64,000 nucleotides of DNA from Verrucomicrobiota bacterium (lineage in GTDB: Bacteria > Verrucomicrobiota > Verrucomicrobiia > Opitutales > Opitutaceae): contig JAEZUE010000058.1 in NCBI GenBank assembly GCA_023443455.1, forward strand, positions 124,001 through 188,000. The letters are read 5' to 3'. Shown here one piece after another: positions 9,124 to 19,730 of this stretch; position 1 is the stretch's first letter, and each line of letters starts with the position of its first letter. The position numbers were made by a program, and so were the translations under genes. The notes beneath the pieces are model-generated. The model saw only the letters and a list, made by a program, of their open reading frames with translations. It ran no database searches and was not told the DNA's origin.

Positions 9124-11031
9124 TCACGGGCACTCGTAGGCGCCCAGATCGACCCCGCCCCGCGACGGCACGGGCGTGCCGAGCAGATCGGTGCCACCCG
9201 GAACCGAAGTCGCCACTCCGGCATCCACGGCGGTGCTGCGGGGGAGAAGGCGGACATCGTTGCCAGCGTAGTTCACGAAGCGCGGATCGGCCGTCGTGGT
9301 GTGTTCCGTGGGGGTGAGTTCCCATTTGTGGGCGGAGCCCGGCCAGTCGCCGAGGCTGCCCATCGTGGTGCCATCCTTGCTACGAACGAAGTAGAACAGG
9401 TTGTGGTCGTGGGTTAGATAGGGTTTGATGTCGACGATCTGCCACCCGACGTGGTTGGTGCAGGCGACCAGATTGTTGCGGATCACGACCTTGTTGGTGG
9501 GCGCGAAGTTGGCGACGGCGCCGTAGAGGGCGAAGACGGTTCTTCCGCCGACGATCGTGTTGTTCTCGATCCGGACATCGTAGGAGGTGAGGTGGGCGTC
9601 GTTTCTCCTCATATGGAAGAGGAACACGCCGGATGGGATGTTCACGAATACGTTGTGCGAGACCACGAGCCGGGTCATGCGGGCGTTCGCCTCCAGGAAG
9701 CCGTCGCAGCTGTCCACGAAGTTGTGGTGGATGCGGATGTCGTCGCCCACGACGTTCCAGCCGGCGGTCTCGGTACGTCCGAAGAACTCGATGGCGCCAC
9801 CGTCGTAGCCGCCGAAGGCCTGGCTCGGCGCCCGGCAGTTGACGAGGCGGTTCCAGGCCACCTCGAGATCCTCGCCGAAAACGCCGAGGCCGTTGGCACC
9901 CCAGGTGTTCTCGTCGGTGCCGTCGTCGACGACCATCGTCATGTCGTGGATATGGTTGCCGATCGCCTTGTTGTGCTTGCCGAGCAGGTCGATGCCGCAG
10001 CCGCTCTGCGAGATCTCGTTGCCGGCCACGATCACGTATTGGGCGGAGTGCTCCAGATGGACCGCGGACCAATGCACCCTGGTCAGGCGCAGGTCGAGCA
10101 CCCGGATATGGCTGCCCGAGATCTTCACGGCGTTGGACAAGTCGGACAGGGAGGTGTTGCGCTGGATCGTGGGCGCCTCACCGCTGCCGTAGGCCTGCAC
10201 GACGATCGGCGCGGCGGCAGTGCCGGAGTGCTTCAAGGTCAGCTGCTGGGTCCACAGCGAACCGCGGGCGAGATTGACGACGTTGCCCGGCTGCAACGTG
10301 AGCGCGTTGACCTTCGCCAACGTGCGCCAGGCCTTGGTGGGGCTCGATCCATCGTTGGAATCGAGGCCGTGCACCGAATCGACGTAGTATTGCGCCGTCG
10401 GCGCCGGACAACGGTACTGGTCGATGCTCGGCTGGGTCATCACGTTCGGGATACCGGAGAGCGTCGTGAGCGCCGAGAGGGTGCCGTTGGTCGCCTGGAT
10501 CTGCACCCGATAGGGCGCCAGCGAAAGAGGTGTGCCGTTGATCGCCCCGGTCGCGGGATCCAGAGTCAGCCCAGCTGGCAGCGCTCCACCGAGCACAGAG
10601 TAGGTCAGCAGATGCCGGGAGTCCGGGAAGGTGACCAACGCCGGCAGCGCCGTGATCGGCGCCCCCACCGTCACGGCAGGAAAGGCCGGATACGAGAGCG
10701 TGAAGAAGCTGCGGTCGCTCTCGACCACGCGCCAGAAGCCTCGGTCCGAGACCGCCCCGGCCGGCCCCACCACGGGCGCATGCGGCGCCCCGCCCCCGAA
10801 GTACTCCCCCGGCACAGCCGACCATCGGACAAGGTCGGCCGACTGTTCGACACGGTAGAATTTCCCGTTCGTGCCGCTCCAGCGGAGCGTGAGATTCCCC
10901 GCGGCATCCGGTTGCAGGCTCGGCACCACCGGGGCGTCGGCGCCAAATACGGACGCGAGCAACGCGGGAGCGGCGAGTGCAAGCAGGCACCAGGACCAGC
11001 GGCGGCGATTCAAAGGGGGAATCGATGACAT
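9124..11031 (-). CDS. Exported right-handed beta-helix protein with putative Ig domain
   Basis: A 635-residue protein with an N-terminal signal sequence (about 1-30, hydrophobic core WCLLALAAPALLASVFG). An Fn3/verru-type segment (FYRVEQSADLVRWSAVPG, about 58-75) resembles modules found in many exported Verrucomicrobiota proteins. A putative Ig module follows (LPAGLTLDPATGAINGTP, about 155-175). From YYVDSVHGLDSNDGSSPTKAW (about 217) onward it is a parallel beta-helix with ladder-type repeats (IRVLDLRLTRV, IRIHHNFVDSCDG, VRIENNTIVGG). Such folds occur in polysaccharide lyases and surface adhesins; I see no diagnostic catalytic residues, so the substrate is unknown. It could be a secreted polysaccharide-degrading enzyme. 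Confidence 0.75.
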   Translation of the reverse strand: MSSIPPLNRRRWSWCLLALAAPALLASVFGADAPVVPSLQPDAAGNLTLRWSGTNGKFYRVEQSADLVRWSAVPGEYFGGGAPHAPVVGPAGAVSDRGFWRVVESDRSFFTLSYPAFPAVTVGAPITALPALVTFPDSRHLLTYSVLGGALPAGLTLDPATGAINGTPLSLAPYRVQIQATNGTLSALTTLSGIPNVMTQPSIDQYRCPAPTAQYYVDSVHGLDSNDGSSPTKAWRTLAKVNALTLQPGNVVNLARGSLWTQQLTLKHSGTAAAPIVVQAYGSGEAPTIQRNTSLSDLSNAVKISGSHIRVLDLRLTRVHWSAVHLEHSAQYVIVAGNEISQSGCGIDLLGKHNKAIGNHIHDMTMVVDDGTDENTWGANGLGVFGEDLEVAWNRLVNCRAPSQAFGGYDGGAIEFFGRTETAGWNVVGDDIRIHHNFVDSCDGFLEANARMTRLVVSHNVFVNIPSGVFLFHMRRNDAHLTSYDVRIENNTIVGGRTVFALYGAVANFAPTNKVVIRNNLVACTNHVGWQIVDIKPYLTHDHNLFYFVRSKDGTTMGSLGDWPGSAHKWELTPTEHTTTADPRFVNYAGNDVRLLPRSTAVDAGVATSVPGGTDLLGTPVPSRGGVDLGAYECP

Positions 11032-11733
11032 GGGGATGGGGAATCCGGACCATTGACTGGTCCGTCACCACCCAACCCAAACGCCCCGGTCGACCGGGGG
11101 AAGCTTGCAGTCGTAAAAACGAGATTTGATCCCCCAGCCTGCGCGCCCGGCGTCGGGCCCAACCGAAACTCCGGCCGACTGAACCACGGCGCGCGGTTCC
11201 CACCGACCAGTATCGACCACAGGCCTTCACGGAGGCTCGTTCTCCTGCTCCTGCTCGGTTTTGCGTTTCGAGTTTTGAGTTTCCGGTTTCGGGTCCCAGC
11301 CCGAGCACTCCGGGACGTACCTCGCTTCCGCCCACGCGGTCTTAAGACCAGCGCCACGGGTGGCCTGCCTTCCCGTGGTGCGGCGCTTCAGCCCGCATCA
11401 TTGATTTCGATTCGCCTCCAGCGCGCCTCCCCACACCCCATTCTCCCCCTCCTGCTCGTCCGGAAACATTGGCCACAGATTCGCACCGCCTGCCCTCCAT
11501 GGCCCCGGCGGCGGAGGGATCGCCGCCGACCCGCGCGCCCGACCACTTGATTGAGGGGCGATCAGGGGGGCGAACATGGCTCGCCCGGCCAGACACCGGA
11601 ACAAGCCCCGCTTCCCGTCGAGGAACGCCCCGGCGCCGGCACAGCTGGTTACGGCCGGTTACGATCGATGCCGGCCGCGAATTTCCTACGAAAAACTGTA
11701 GCTTCCGGAGCGAAATTGACGTCATTGGGCCCG
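11032..11733. other. Intergenic region with heptamer repeat and GTGG palindromes
   Basis: About 700 bases between divergent genes. It holds a T/C-rich degenerate 7-nt tandem repeat at about 11257-11297 (units such as TTTCGAG, TTTTGAG, TTTCCGG). Near 11352-11400 there are two short palindromes, one with a CTTCAG loop (GTGCGGCGCTTCAGCCCGC). The RND adaptor frame is open from 11551, but those codons are not conserved. No protein gene is supported. Confidence 0.5.
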
Positions 11734-12969
11734 ATGTCCGTCCCCTCCGCTCCCCGCACGCGCAAACGATGGTACCTCTACGGCGCCGTGATTCTGATTG
11801 TCGGCGCCTCGGTCTGGTATCTGGCCGCCCGCTCCGGCCCGAAGAAACAGCGTTATCCCCAGCCGGCCTGGGCGGGCACGGGACAGCCGCCGCTGGTGCC
11901 AGTGCGCACCGTGGAGGCGCAGACCCGGGACTTGGCCGTCCACCTGAAGGCGATCGGCACGGTCACCGCCCTCAACACGGTCGTGGTGAAGAGCCGGGTG
12001 GATGGGCAACTGCTGCGCGTAGCCTTCGACGAGGGCGGGCGCGTGACCAAGGGCCAGGTGCTGGCCGAGATCGATCCGGCGAGCTACCGGATCGCCCTCG
12101 CCGAAGCCGAGGGCCAACAGCGCCAAGCCGCCGCGCAGGCGCAGGCGGCCCGGAGCGATCTCGAGCGGATCCAGAAACTCCATTCCAACAACCTCGTGAC
12201 GAACCAGGAACTGGAGGTGCAACGCGCCCTGGTCGCGCAGCGCGAGGGTGCGCTGGTCACCGCACAGGCTAGGGTCGACGACGCGCAATTGGAACTCGAC
12301 TACACCCGGATCGTGGCGCCGATCGCGGGCCGCGCGGGCATGCGCGCGGTCGATGCCGGCAACCTGATCAAGACCGGCGACGCCGACGGAATCGTCACCC
12401 TCACGCAGACGCAGCCGATCGCGGTCGTATTCACGATCCCGGAGGGGGACGTGCCGCGGGTGCTCGAGCCGTTCCGGGCCGGCGAGAAACTCGCGGTCGA
12501 AGCGTGGGACCGCACCGAGACCCGCCTGCTCGCCGCCGGTTTTCTCGCCACGATCGACAACCAGATCGACATCGCCACCGGCACGCTCCGCCTCCGGGCC
12601 GAGTTCGCCAACGCCGACGACCAGCTCTTTCCGAACCAATTCGTGAACGTGCGTCTGCGGGTGCGCACCCTGGAGCGGGCCGTCGTGATCCCGTCGGCGG
12701 CGGTGCAGTTCGGCGCCCGCGGCACCTACGTCTTTGTGATCGATGCGCAGAACAAGGCCGCCATCCGCGACGTCGTGCTCGGCCCGGTCGAGGCCGGGCA
12801 ACAGGCGGTGACGGAGGGGCTCGAGGCGGGCGCGCTGGTGGTCCTCGAGGGACTCGACCGCCTGCGCGAGGGCAGCGGCGTGGTGCTGGCCAACGAGAAC
12901 CCGACGGCGGCTCCGGCCCCGACTTCTGCCACCACCCCGAACACACCGGCGACCCCGCCCGCGAAATGA
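11734..12969 (+). CDS. mdtA: RND efflux periplasmic adaptor, MdtA-like
   Basis: A membrane fusion protein linking an inner-membrane RND pump to an outer-membrane channel. The protein has 411 residues, near the roughly 415 of MdtA. An N-terminal membrane anchor (YLYGAVILIVGASVWYLA) is followed by a biotinyl-lipoyl half motif (GTVTALNTVVVKSRVDGQL), an alpha-hairpin rich in Ala, Gln and Glu, the second lipoyl half (DYTRIVAPIAGRAG) and a beta-barrel domain. I chose ATG 11734 (MSVPSAPRTRKRW) because it directly precedes the anchor; the frame runs further upstream without conservation. The stop overlaps the next start as ATGA, so the three genes form one operon. Substrates cannot be told from sequence. 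Confidence 0.88.
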   Translation: MSVPSAPRTRKRWYLYGAVILIVGASVWYLAARSGPKKQRYPQPAWAGTGQPPLVPVRTVEAQTRDLAVHLKAIGTVTALNTVVVKSRVDGQLLRVAFDEGGRVTKGQVLAEIDPASYRIALAEAEGQQRQAAAQAQAARSDLERIQKLHSNNLVTNQELEVQRALVAQREGALVTAQARVDDAQLELDYTRIVAPIAGRAGMRAVDAGNLIKTGDADGIVTLTQTQPIAVVFTIPEGDVPRVLEPFRAGEKLAVEAWDRTETRLLAAGFLATIDNQIDIATGTLRLRAEFANADDQLFPNQFVNVRLRVRTLERAVVIPSAAVQFGARGTYVFVIDAQNKAAIRDVVLGPVEAGQQAVTEGLEAGALVVLEGLDRLREGSGVVLANENPTAAPAPTSATTPNTPATPPAK

Positions 12970-15900
12970 GCCTCTCCCGACCGTTCATCCAACGGCCGGT
13001 GGCCACCACTCTGCTGATGGTGGCGCTGCTGTTGTCGGGCCTCATGGCCTATCGGCTCCTGCCGGTGGCGGCGTTGCCGCAGGTGGATTTCCCCACCATC
13101 CAGGTCTTCACCTTCTACCCGGGAGCGAGCCCGGCCGTGACGGCCAGCGCGATCACCGCGCCGCTCGAGCGCCGCTTCGGCCAGATCCCGGGGCTGAACC
13201 AGATGTCGTCGTCGAGTTCCGGCGGCGCCTCGGTGATCACCCTGCAGTTCTCCCTCCAGATCGCCATGGGGGTGGCGGAGCAGGAAGTGCAGGCGGCGAT
13301 CGCCGCGGCGGACAACCTCCTGCCCAACGACCTCCCGGTCCCGCCGGTCTACCGCAAGGTCAACCCGGCCGACGCGCCCATCCTGACCCTTGCCGTCACC
13401 TCCGCGCAGATGCCGCTGCCCCGGGTTCACGACCTCGTGGATACGCGCATCGCGCAGAAGCTCGCGCAGATCCCCGGCGTGGGCATGGTCAGCCTCGCCG
13501 GCGGCCAGCGGCCCGCGGTGCGCGTGCAGGTCAATCCCGGCGAACTCGCCGCCCGCGGACTGAATTTCGCCGCGGTGCGTTCCGCGATCGCCGCGGCCAG
13601 CGTGAACCAGCCCAAGGGCAGCTTCGACGGCAAGGTGCGGAGCATCCTGATGGACGCCAACGACCAGCTGCGCTCGCCGGAGGAATACCGCGAGCTGATC
13701 CTCGCCTGGCGCGACGGCGCGCCGCTGCGCCTGGGCGACGTGGCCCGCATCGAGGCCTCCGCGGAAGACCGCCGCCTCGCCGCCTGGGCCGACCGCCTGC
13801 CGGCCGTGCTGATCAACGTGCAGCGCCAGCCCGGCGCCAACGTCATCGACGTGGTGGACCGGGTACGGGCGATGCTGCCGCAACTGTCGGCCAGCCTGCC
13901 CGCGGCGCTCGAGCTCGCCGTGCTCACCGACCGCACCCAGAGCATCCGCGCCTCGGTGCGCTCGGTGCAGCACGAGCTCGTCTTCTCGATCGGGCTGGTC
14001 GTGCTGGTGACGTTCCTTTTCCTGCGCAACATCTCCGCGACCATCATCCCCAGCATCGCGGTGCCGCTGTCGTTGATCGGCACATTCGGCGTGATCTACC
14101 TCGCCGGTTTCTCGCTCAACATCCTCACGCTGATGGCGCTGACGATCGCGACCGGCTTCGTCGTCGACGATGCGATCGTGATGATGGAGAACATCGCCCG
14201 CTACCGCGAGGACGGCGCCTCCGCGATGGAGGCCGCGTTGAAGGGCGCCTCGCAGATCGGCTTCACGCTCGTGTCGCTGACGTTGTCGCTGATCGCGGTG
14301 CTGATCCCACTGCTGTTCATGGGCGATGTCGTGGGCCGCCTGTTCCGCGAGTTCGCGATCACGTTGGCCGTCTCGATCCTGATCTCGCTGGTGGTTTCGC
14401 TCACGCTCACACCGATGATGTGCGCGCGGATGCTGCCCGAAACCAAGGCGCACGGGGCGGGCGCCCCGGGCTTTCTCGACCGGGTGATCGCGCGCTACGG
14501 GGTGTGGCTCGACTGGGTGCTGGGCCACCAGCGGTTGGCGTTGCAGGTCACGCTCGGCACGCTCGCGTGCACTGCCCTGCTGTACCTCGTCGTGCCGAAG
14601 GGCTTCTTCCCGGTGCAGGACAACGCCGCGATCCAGGCCGTGACGGAGGCGCCGCAGTCGATCTCGTTCGCCGCGATGGCCGAGCGCCAGCAGGCCCTCG
14701 GTGCGAAGATCCTCGAGGACCCCGCGGTGCGCAGCCTGTCATCGTTCATTGGAGTCGACGGCACCAACGCGACGCTCAACAGCGGCCGCATGCTCATCAA
14801 CCTGAAGCCGCACGGGGAGCGCCGCGACTCGGCCACCGAGATCATCGCCCGCCTGCGCCGGAGCGTGGCCGCGGTGGAGGGCATCACCCTCTACATGCAG
14901 CCCGTGCAGGAACTCACGATCGAGGACAAGGTGGCGCGCACCCAGTTCCAGTTCATGCTCACCTGCCCCGACGAGGAGCTGCTGCAGGAGTGGGTGCCGC
15001 GCGTGGTCGCGCGACTGCGCGAGCTGCCGGCGCTCGGCGACGTGGCGAGCGACCTGCAGAGCGACGGCCTCCAGGCCTTCTTCGAGATCAACCGCGATGC
15101 GGCCAGCCGGCTCGGTATCAGCGTGGCGGACATCGACGACGCGCTCTACAGCGCCTTCGCGCAGCGCCAGATCTCCACCCTCTTCACCCAGGCCAGCCAG
15201 TACCGCGTGATCCTCGAGGCCGACCCGCGCCTGGTCTCCGGTCCGGCGTCGCTGGAGAGCATCTTCGTGCGGTCGGCGCGCGGCACGCCCGTGCCCCTGT
15301 CGAGCCTCGGCACGGTGAGCGAACGGCGCGCGCCGCTGCTGCTCAACCACGTGGGCCAGTTCCCGGCGGTGACGATCTCGTTCAACCTCGGCGATAAGGC
15401 CTCGCTCGGCGAGGCGGTGGCGGCGATCGAGGAGGCGGTGCGCACCCTGGCGCTGCCGGCGGCGATCGAACTGCGTTTCCAGGGCGCGGCCCACGCGTTC
15501 CGTTCGTCGCTGGCGGGCACGCTGCTGCTGATCCTGGCCGCCGTGGTCACCATGTACATCGTGCTGGGCGTGCTCTACGAGAGCAGTATCCACCCGATCA
15601 CGATCCTCTCCACCCTGCCCTCCGCGGCGGTCGGCGCGCTGCTCGCGCTGTGGGTGACCGGCCGGCCCTTGGACATGATCGCGGTCATCGGCATCATCCT
15701 GCTGATCGGCCTCGTGAAGAAGAACGGCATCATGATGATCGACTTCGCGCTCGAGGCCGAACGCCGCCACGGGATGACCCCGCTGGCGGCGATCCGCCAG
15801 GCGGCCCTGCTGCGGTTTCGTCCGATCCTGATGACGACGCTGGCCGCCCTGTTCGGCGCGTTGCCGCTGATGCTCTCGTCCGGTTCCGGCGCGGAGCTGC

Positions 15901-16055
15901 GGCAGCCGCTCGGGCTGGTGATGGTGGGCGGCCTGCTGGTCAGCCAGGTGCTGACGCTGTTCACCACGCCCGTGGTGTATCTCTTCTTCGATCGCCTGGG
16001 CCGCGGGGTGCGGACCTCGCGCGCGATGCCGGTGGCGGGCGGCGCGGCCCGATGA
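12966..16055 (+). CDS. mdtB: RND efflux transporter permease, MdtB-like
   Basis: A proton-driven RND inner-membrane pump subunit of 1029 residues, typical for the family. The N-terminus MSLSRPFIQRPVATTLLM and the motif LPVAALPQVDFPTIQV are characteristic of the MdtB/MdtC group. Twelve transmembrane helices are expected; the proton-relay aspartates of helix TM4 lie in the segment GFVVDDAIVMMENI. Two large periplasmic porter/docking loops follow TM1 and TM7. The start ATG 12966 overlaps the adaptor stop and the stop overlaps the next start (ATGA), giving translational coupling. In E. coli MdtB and MdtC form a heteromultimer; the two tandem pump genes here suggest the same arrangement. Which is truly B and which C is assigned by order only. 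Confidence 0.88.
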   Translation: MSLSRPFIQRPVATTLLMVALLLSGLMAYRLLPVAALPQVDFPTIQVFTFYPGASPAVTASAITAPLERRFGQIPGLNQMSSSSSGGASVITLQFSLQIAMGVAEQEVQAAIAAADNLLPNDLPVPPVYRKVNPADAPILTLAVTSAQMPLPRVHDLVDTRIAQKLAQIPGVGMVSLAGGQRPAVRVQVNPGELAARGLNFAAVRSAIAAASVNQPKGSFDGKVRSILMDANDQLRSPEEYRELILAWRDGAPLRLGDVARIEASAEDRRLAAWADRLPAVLINVQRQPGANVIDVVDRVRAMLPQLSASLPAALELAVLTDRTQSIRASVRSVQHELVFSIGLVVLVTFLFLRNISATIIPSIAVPLSLIGTFGVIYLAGFSLNILTLMALTIATGFVVDDAIVMMENIARYREDGASAMEAALKGASQIGFTLVSLTLSLIAVLIPLLFMGDVVGRLFREFAITLAVSILISLVVSLTLTPMMCARMLPETKAHGAGAPGFLDRVIARYGVWLDWVLGHQRLALQVTLGTLACTALLYLVVPKGFFPVQDNAAIQAVTEAPQSISFAAMAERQQALGAKILEDPAVRSLSSFIGVDGTNATLNSGRMLINLKPHGERRDSATEIIARLRRSVAAVEGITLYMQPVQELTIEDKVARTQFQFMLTCPDEELLQEWVPRVVARLRELPALGDVASDLQSDGLQAFFEINRDAASRLGISVADIDDALYSAFAQRQISTLFTQASQYRVILEADPRLVSGPASLESIFVRSARGTPVPLSSLGTVSERRAPLLLNHVGQFPAVTISFNLGDKASLGEAVAAIEEAVRTLALPAAIELRFQGAAHAFRSSLAGTLLLILAAVVTMYIVLGVLYESSIHPITILSTLPSAAVGALLALWVTGRPLDMIAVIGIILLIGLVKKNGIMMIDFALEAERRHGMTPLAAIRQAALLRFRPILMTTLAALFGALPLMLSSGSGAELRQPLGLVMVGGLLVSQVLTLFTTPVVYLFFDRLGRGVRTSRAMPVAGGAAR

Positions 16056-19000
16056 ACCTTTCGCGTCCCTTCATCCGGCGGCCGGTGGCCAGCACGTTGA
16101 TCGCGCTGGCGGTGGTGCTGCTCGGCCTGCTGGCCTACGGGCTGTTGCCGGTGGCGCCGCTGCCGCAGGTGGATTTCCCCACGATCCAGGTGTCCGCGTC
16201 GTTGCCCGGAGCGAGTCCCGAAACGATGGCGACAAGCGTGGCGACGCCGCTGGAGCGCGCGCTGGGCAGCATCGCCGGCGTGACCTCGATCACCTCGCGC
16301 AGCGGCCAGGGCACGGCGCGCATCACGCTGCAGTTCGACTTCGACCGCGACATCGACGAGGCGGCGCGCGAGGTGCAGGCGGCGATCAACGCCTCGCGGG
16401 GGCAGTTGCCCTCGGGCATGCCGCGCAACCCAAGCTACCGGAAGGTCGATCCGTCGCAGGCCCCGATCCTGGCGCTCGCGTTGAGCTCGCCCAACCTCGC
16501 GTCCAGCGAGCTCTACGACCTCGCCTCGACCGTGCTCGCACAGAAGATCGCGCAGGTCCCCGGCGTGGGCGACGTGTCGGTGGGCGGCAGCTCGCTGCCC
16601 GCGGTGCGCGTGCAGATCGACCCCAACGCGCTGGCCCACCGCGGCCTCGCGCTCGACGAGGTGCGGCGGGCGATCGTCGGAACCAACTCGGTACGGCCCC
16701 GCGGCGTGATCGAACACGGCGAGCGCAACTGGCAGGTGCAATCCAGCAACCAGCTCCGCCGCGCCGCGGACTACCGGCCGCTGATCATCCGGTACCGCGA
16801 CGGCGCCCCGGTGCGGCTGGGCGACGTGGCCACGGTGACCGACTCGGTGGAGGACCGCTACAGCAGCGGTTTCCACAACGACCGCCCCGCGGTGCTGCTG
16901 ATGGTCCGGCGCCAGCCCGGCGCCAACATCATCGCCACGATCGACGCGATCAACGCCCAGTTGCCCGCCCTGCGCGCGCTCGTGCCGGCCGATGCGGATC
17001 TGGCGCTCGTGATGGACCGCTCGCCGGGCATCCGCGCCACGTTGCACGAGGCGCGCTTCACCCTGCTGCTCGCCGCCGGGCTGGTGATGCTCGTGGTCCT
17101 GCTGTTTCTGGGCAACGCCCGCGCCGCGCTCATCCCCAGCCTCGCGATACCGGTGTCGCTGATCGGCTCGTTCGCGATCATGTACCTGTACGGCTTCTCG
17201 CTGAACAACCTCTCGCTGATGGCGCTGATCGTGGCCGCGGGGCTGGTGGTGGACGACGCGATCGTTGTACTGGAGAACATCTCACGGCACATCGAGCGCG
17301 GCCTGTCGCCGCTGCGTGCCGCGATGAAAGGGGCCGGCGAGGTCGGTTTCACGCTGCTGGCGATGAACCTGTCGCTGGTGACGGTGTTCATCTCGATCCT
17401 GTTCATGGGCGGGTTGGTGGAGCGGCTCTTCCGGGAGTTCTCGATCACGTTGGCGGCGGCGATGCTGGTGTCGTTGGCCGTCTCCCTCACCCTCACGCCG
17501 AGCCTGTGCTCTCGCTGGTTGAAACCGCACACCCGGGTGCCCGCCCGCGGGCTGCTGCGCTGGAGCGAGACCGGCTTCGAGGCGATCCGCCGCCTCTACG
17601 CGCGCTCGCTGACCTGGGTGCTCCGACATCCCACGCTCATGCTGCTGATCTTCCTCGGCACGATCGCGCTCAACATCTCCCTCTACATCAGCATCCCCAA
17701 GGGCTTCCTGCCCGAGCAGGACACGGGGCAGCTCGGCGGCTTCGCCCGGGGCGACGACGGCTTCTCGTTCCAGATGATGCAGCCGAAGATCGAGACCTAC
17801 CGCCGCCTCGTGCTGGCGGACCCGGCGGTGTCCGACGTGATCGGCATGAGCGGCGGCGGCACCGGCATCAGCAACGGCTGGATGCAGGTCCGCCTCAAGC
17901 CGCGCTCCGAGCGCGGCGAACCGGCCAGCGCGGTGCTCGACCGCCTGCGGATGGCGGTGCCGCCCGTGGCGGGCGGACGCCTCTGGCTGCGGGTCAACCA
18001 GGATATCCAGATGCCACGCACGTCCGACGCCGGCTCGTACGATTTCACGCTGCTGTCGGCCGAGCTGCCGTTGTTGCGCGAATGGGCACCGAAGGTCGCC
18101 CGCGCGATGCAGGCGATCCCGGAGCTCACCGACGTCGACGGCCCCTCGGACGAGGGCGCGAAACAGGTCATGCTCACGATCGATCGCGAGGCCGCCCGAC
18201 GGCTCGGCGTGGACATGCAGATGGTGATCCAGGTGTTGAACAGCTCGTTCAGCCAGCGGCAAGTATCCACCATCTACGACCACCTCAACCAGTACCGCGT
18301 GGTGATGGAGCTGGAGCCGCGTTTCACGGAGGACCCCGAGGTGCTCGACCAGGTACAGGTGATCGGCACCGGCGGCACACGGGTGCCGCTCTCGGCCTTC
18401 ACGCGCTACGAGTATTCGTTGATCAACGATCGCGTGGCCCACAGCGGGCAGTTCGCCGCGGAGAACGTCGGCTTCTCGCTGGCCAAGGGCGTGTCGCTCG
18501 AGCGCGGCCTCGCCGCGATCGACGAGGCGATGGCGCGCATCATGTTGCCCACCGAGATCCAGGGCACGCTCGCCGGCACCGCCCAGACCTTCCAGGACAG
18601 CCTGCAACAGCAGCCCCTGCTGATCCTGGGCGTGCTTGTCGCCGTCTATCTGGTACTGGGCATCCTCTACGAGAGCACCGTGCACCCGCTGACGATCCTC
18701 TCCACCCTACCCTCGGCAGGCCTCGGTGCGCTGCTCGCGCTGCTGGTCACCGGAACCGAATTCACGCTCATCGCGCTGCTCGGCCTGTTTCTCCTGATCG
18801 GCATCGTGATGAAGAACGCGATCCTGATGATCGACTTCGCATTGGAGACGGAACGTCGCGAAAAAACCACGCCGCGCGATGCGATCTACCACGCCGCCCA
18901 GCTGCGCCTGCGGCCGATCCTGATGACCAACCTCGCCGCCCTGCTCGGGGCGTTGCCGCTGGTGTTGGCCAACGGCGAAGGCGTCGAGATGCGGCGCCCG

Positions 19001-19150
19001 CTCGGGCTGGCGATCGTGGGCGGCCTCGCCGTCAGCCAACTGCTCACGCTCTACACGGTGCCCGTCGTCTACCTGTGGCTGGATCGCATGCGTCTGCGCC
19101 TCAGCAGATGGTTCCACCAGCAACGCGGCCGGGCATCGGAAACCGGCTGA
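16052..19150 (+). CDS. mdtC: RND efflux transporter permease, MdtC-like
   Basis: The second RND pump subunit of the operon, 1032 residues, homologous to the preceding gene over its whole length (MNLSRPFIRRPVASTLIAL, then LPVAPLPQVDFPTIQV). The TM4 proton-relay segment is LVVDDAIVVLENISRH, and the C-terminal half repeats the pattern with LLIGIVMKNAILMIDFAL. It starts at ATG 16052, overlapping the mdtB-like stop. No TolC-type outer-membrane factor or two-component regulator follows, unlike the E. coli mdtABCD-baeSR operon, so the outer channel must be supplied from elsewhere. About 580 bases with no gene follow. Confidence 0.88.
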   Translation: MNLSRPFIRRPVASTLIALAVVLLGLLAYGLLPVAPLPQVDFPTIQVSASLPGASPETMATSVATPLERALGSIAGVTSITSRSGQGTARITLQFDFDRDIDEAAREVQAAINASRGQLPSGMPRNPSYRKVDPSQAPILALALSSPNLASSELYDLASTVLAQKIAQVPGVGDVSVGGSSLPAVRVQIDPNALAHRGLALDEVRRAIVGTNSVRPRGVIEHGERNWQVQSSNQLRRAADYRPLIIRYRDGAPVRLGDVATVTDSVEDRYSSGFHNDRPAVLLMVRRQPGANIIATIDAINAQLPALRALVPADADLALVMDRSPGIRATLHEARFTLLLAAGLVMLVVLLFLGNARAALIPSLAIPVSLIGSFAIMYLYGFSLNNLSLMALIVAAGLVVDDAIVVLENISRHIERGLSPLRAAMKGAGEVGFTLLAMNLSLVTVFISILFMGGLVERLFREFSITLAAAMLVSLAVSLTLTPSLCSRWLKPHTRVPARGLLRWSETGFEAIRRLYARSLTWVLRHPTLMLLIFLGTIALNISLYISIPKGFLPEQDTGQLGGFARGDDGFSFQMMQPKIETYRRLVLADPAVSDVIGMSGGGTGISNGWMQVRLKPRSERGEPASAVLDRLRMAVPPVAGGRLWLRVNQDIQMPRTSDAGSYDFTLLSAELPLLREWAPKVARAMQAIPELTDVDGPSDEGAKQVMLTIDREAARRLGVDMQMVIQVLNSSFSQRQVSTIYDHLNQYRVVMELEPRFTEDPEVLDQVQVIGTGGTRVPLSAFTRYEYSLINDRVAHSGQFAAENVGFSLAKGVSLERGLAAIDEAMARIMLPTEIQGTLAGTAQTFQDSLQQQPLLILGVLVAVYLVLGILYESTVHPLTILSTLPSAGLGALLALLVTGTEFTLIALLGLFLLIGIVMKNAILMIDFALETERREKTTPRDAIYHAAQLRLRPILMTNLAALLGALPLVLANGEGVEMRRPLGLAIVGGLAVSQLLTLYTVPVVYLWLDRMRLRLSRWFHQQRGRASETG

Positions 19151-19730
19151 GAGACCGGGGATGAGAGCCTCGCCTGATCGACGGCCCCGCGCGGCTGAGC
19201 CGCAAGCGAACCCGATTGTGGCCACGAAAAGGCACAAAGACTCACAAAAGAGTTGGCCTACCGTGAGCGAGGTCAAACCGGGTTTGTTTTCGTGGCTTCT
19301 CGTGCTTTTTTGCGGCGAGTCCGCTCGGTTCTGCGATCGAGGTAAACCGTGCAAAATCGAGAGGGTTTGAGGGATCGCTCCGCAAAGACCGCGGAGAAAA
19401 TTCGTTGTGGCGCTGACATTGGAGTATTCACCCGGCAGGCAAGCGATCCGAGGGTGCTCTTTCTACTGGGAAGACCGCTCCTTGTGTTGTTTACGATCTC
19501 TGCGGCTAAACCGAACCACGGAATCCAGGAAGAGAGACGAACCGCGAACATCAGCCGGATCGGCTCCCGAACCGCCGCCCCGATTCCGGCGAAAACCCGC
19601 ACGGGGCGACGATCCCCGACGCCCCTGAAATGGCGCGCCGCCCGGCCCACGCCCCCCCCTGCCGCCTTCGCCACCACGCAAGCGCCCCCCCCGACGTACG
19701 ATTCCCGCCCCCTCCGACGCCCCCTCGCCG
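19151..19730. other. Intergenic stretch between efflux operon and palindrome-bracketed regulator
   Basis: About 580 bases downstream of the efflux operon. Several open frames exist but none shows conserved domains, and the base composition is less G+C-rich than in flanking genes (for example the A-rich segment near 19220-19260). I see no convincing terminator. Confidence 0.4.

Noticed and set aside
12726..14528. Long open frame on the minus strand opposite the efflux pump gene (600 codons)
   Set aside because: It is a high-GC antisense shadow of the RND permease gene; its product is His/Arg/Gln-rich low complexity with no domain.
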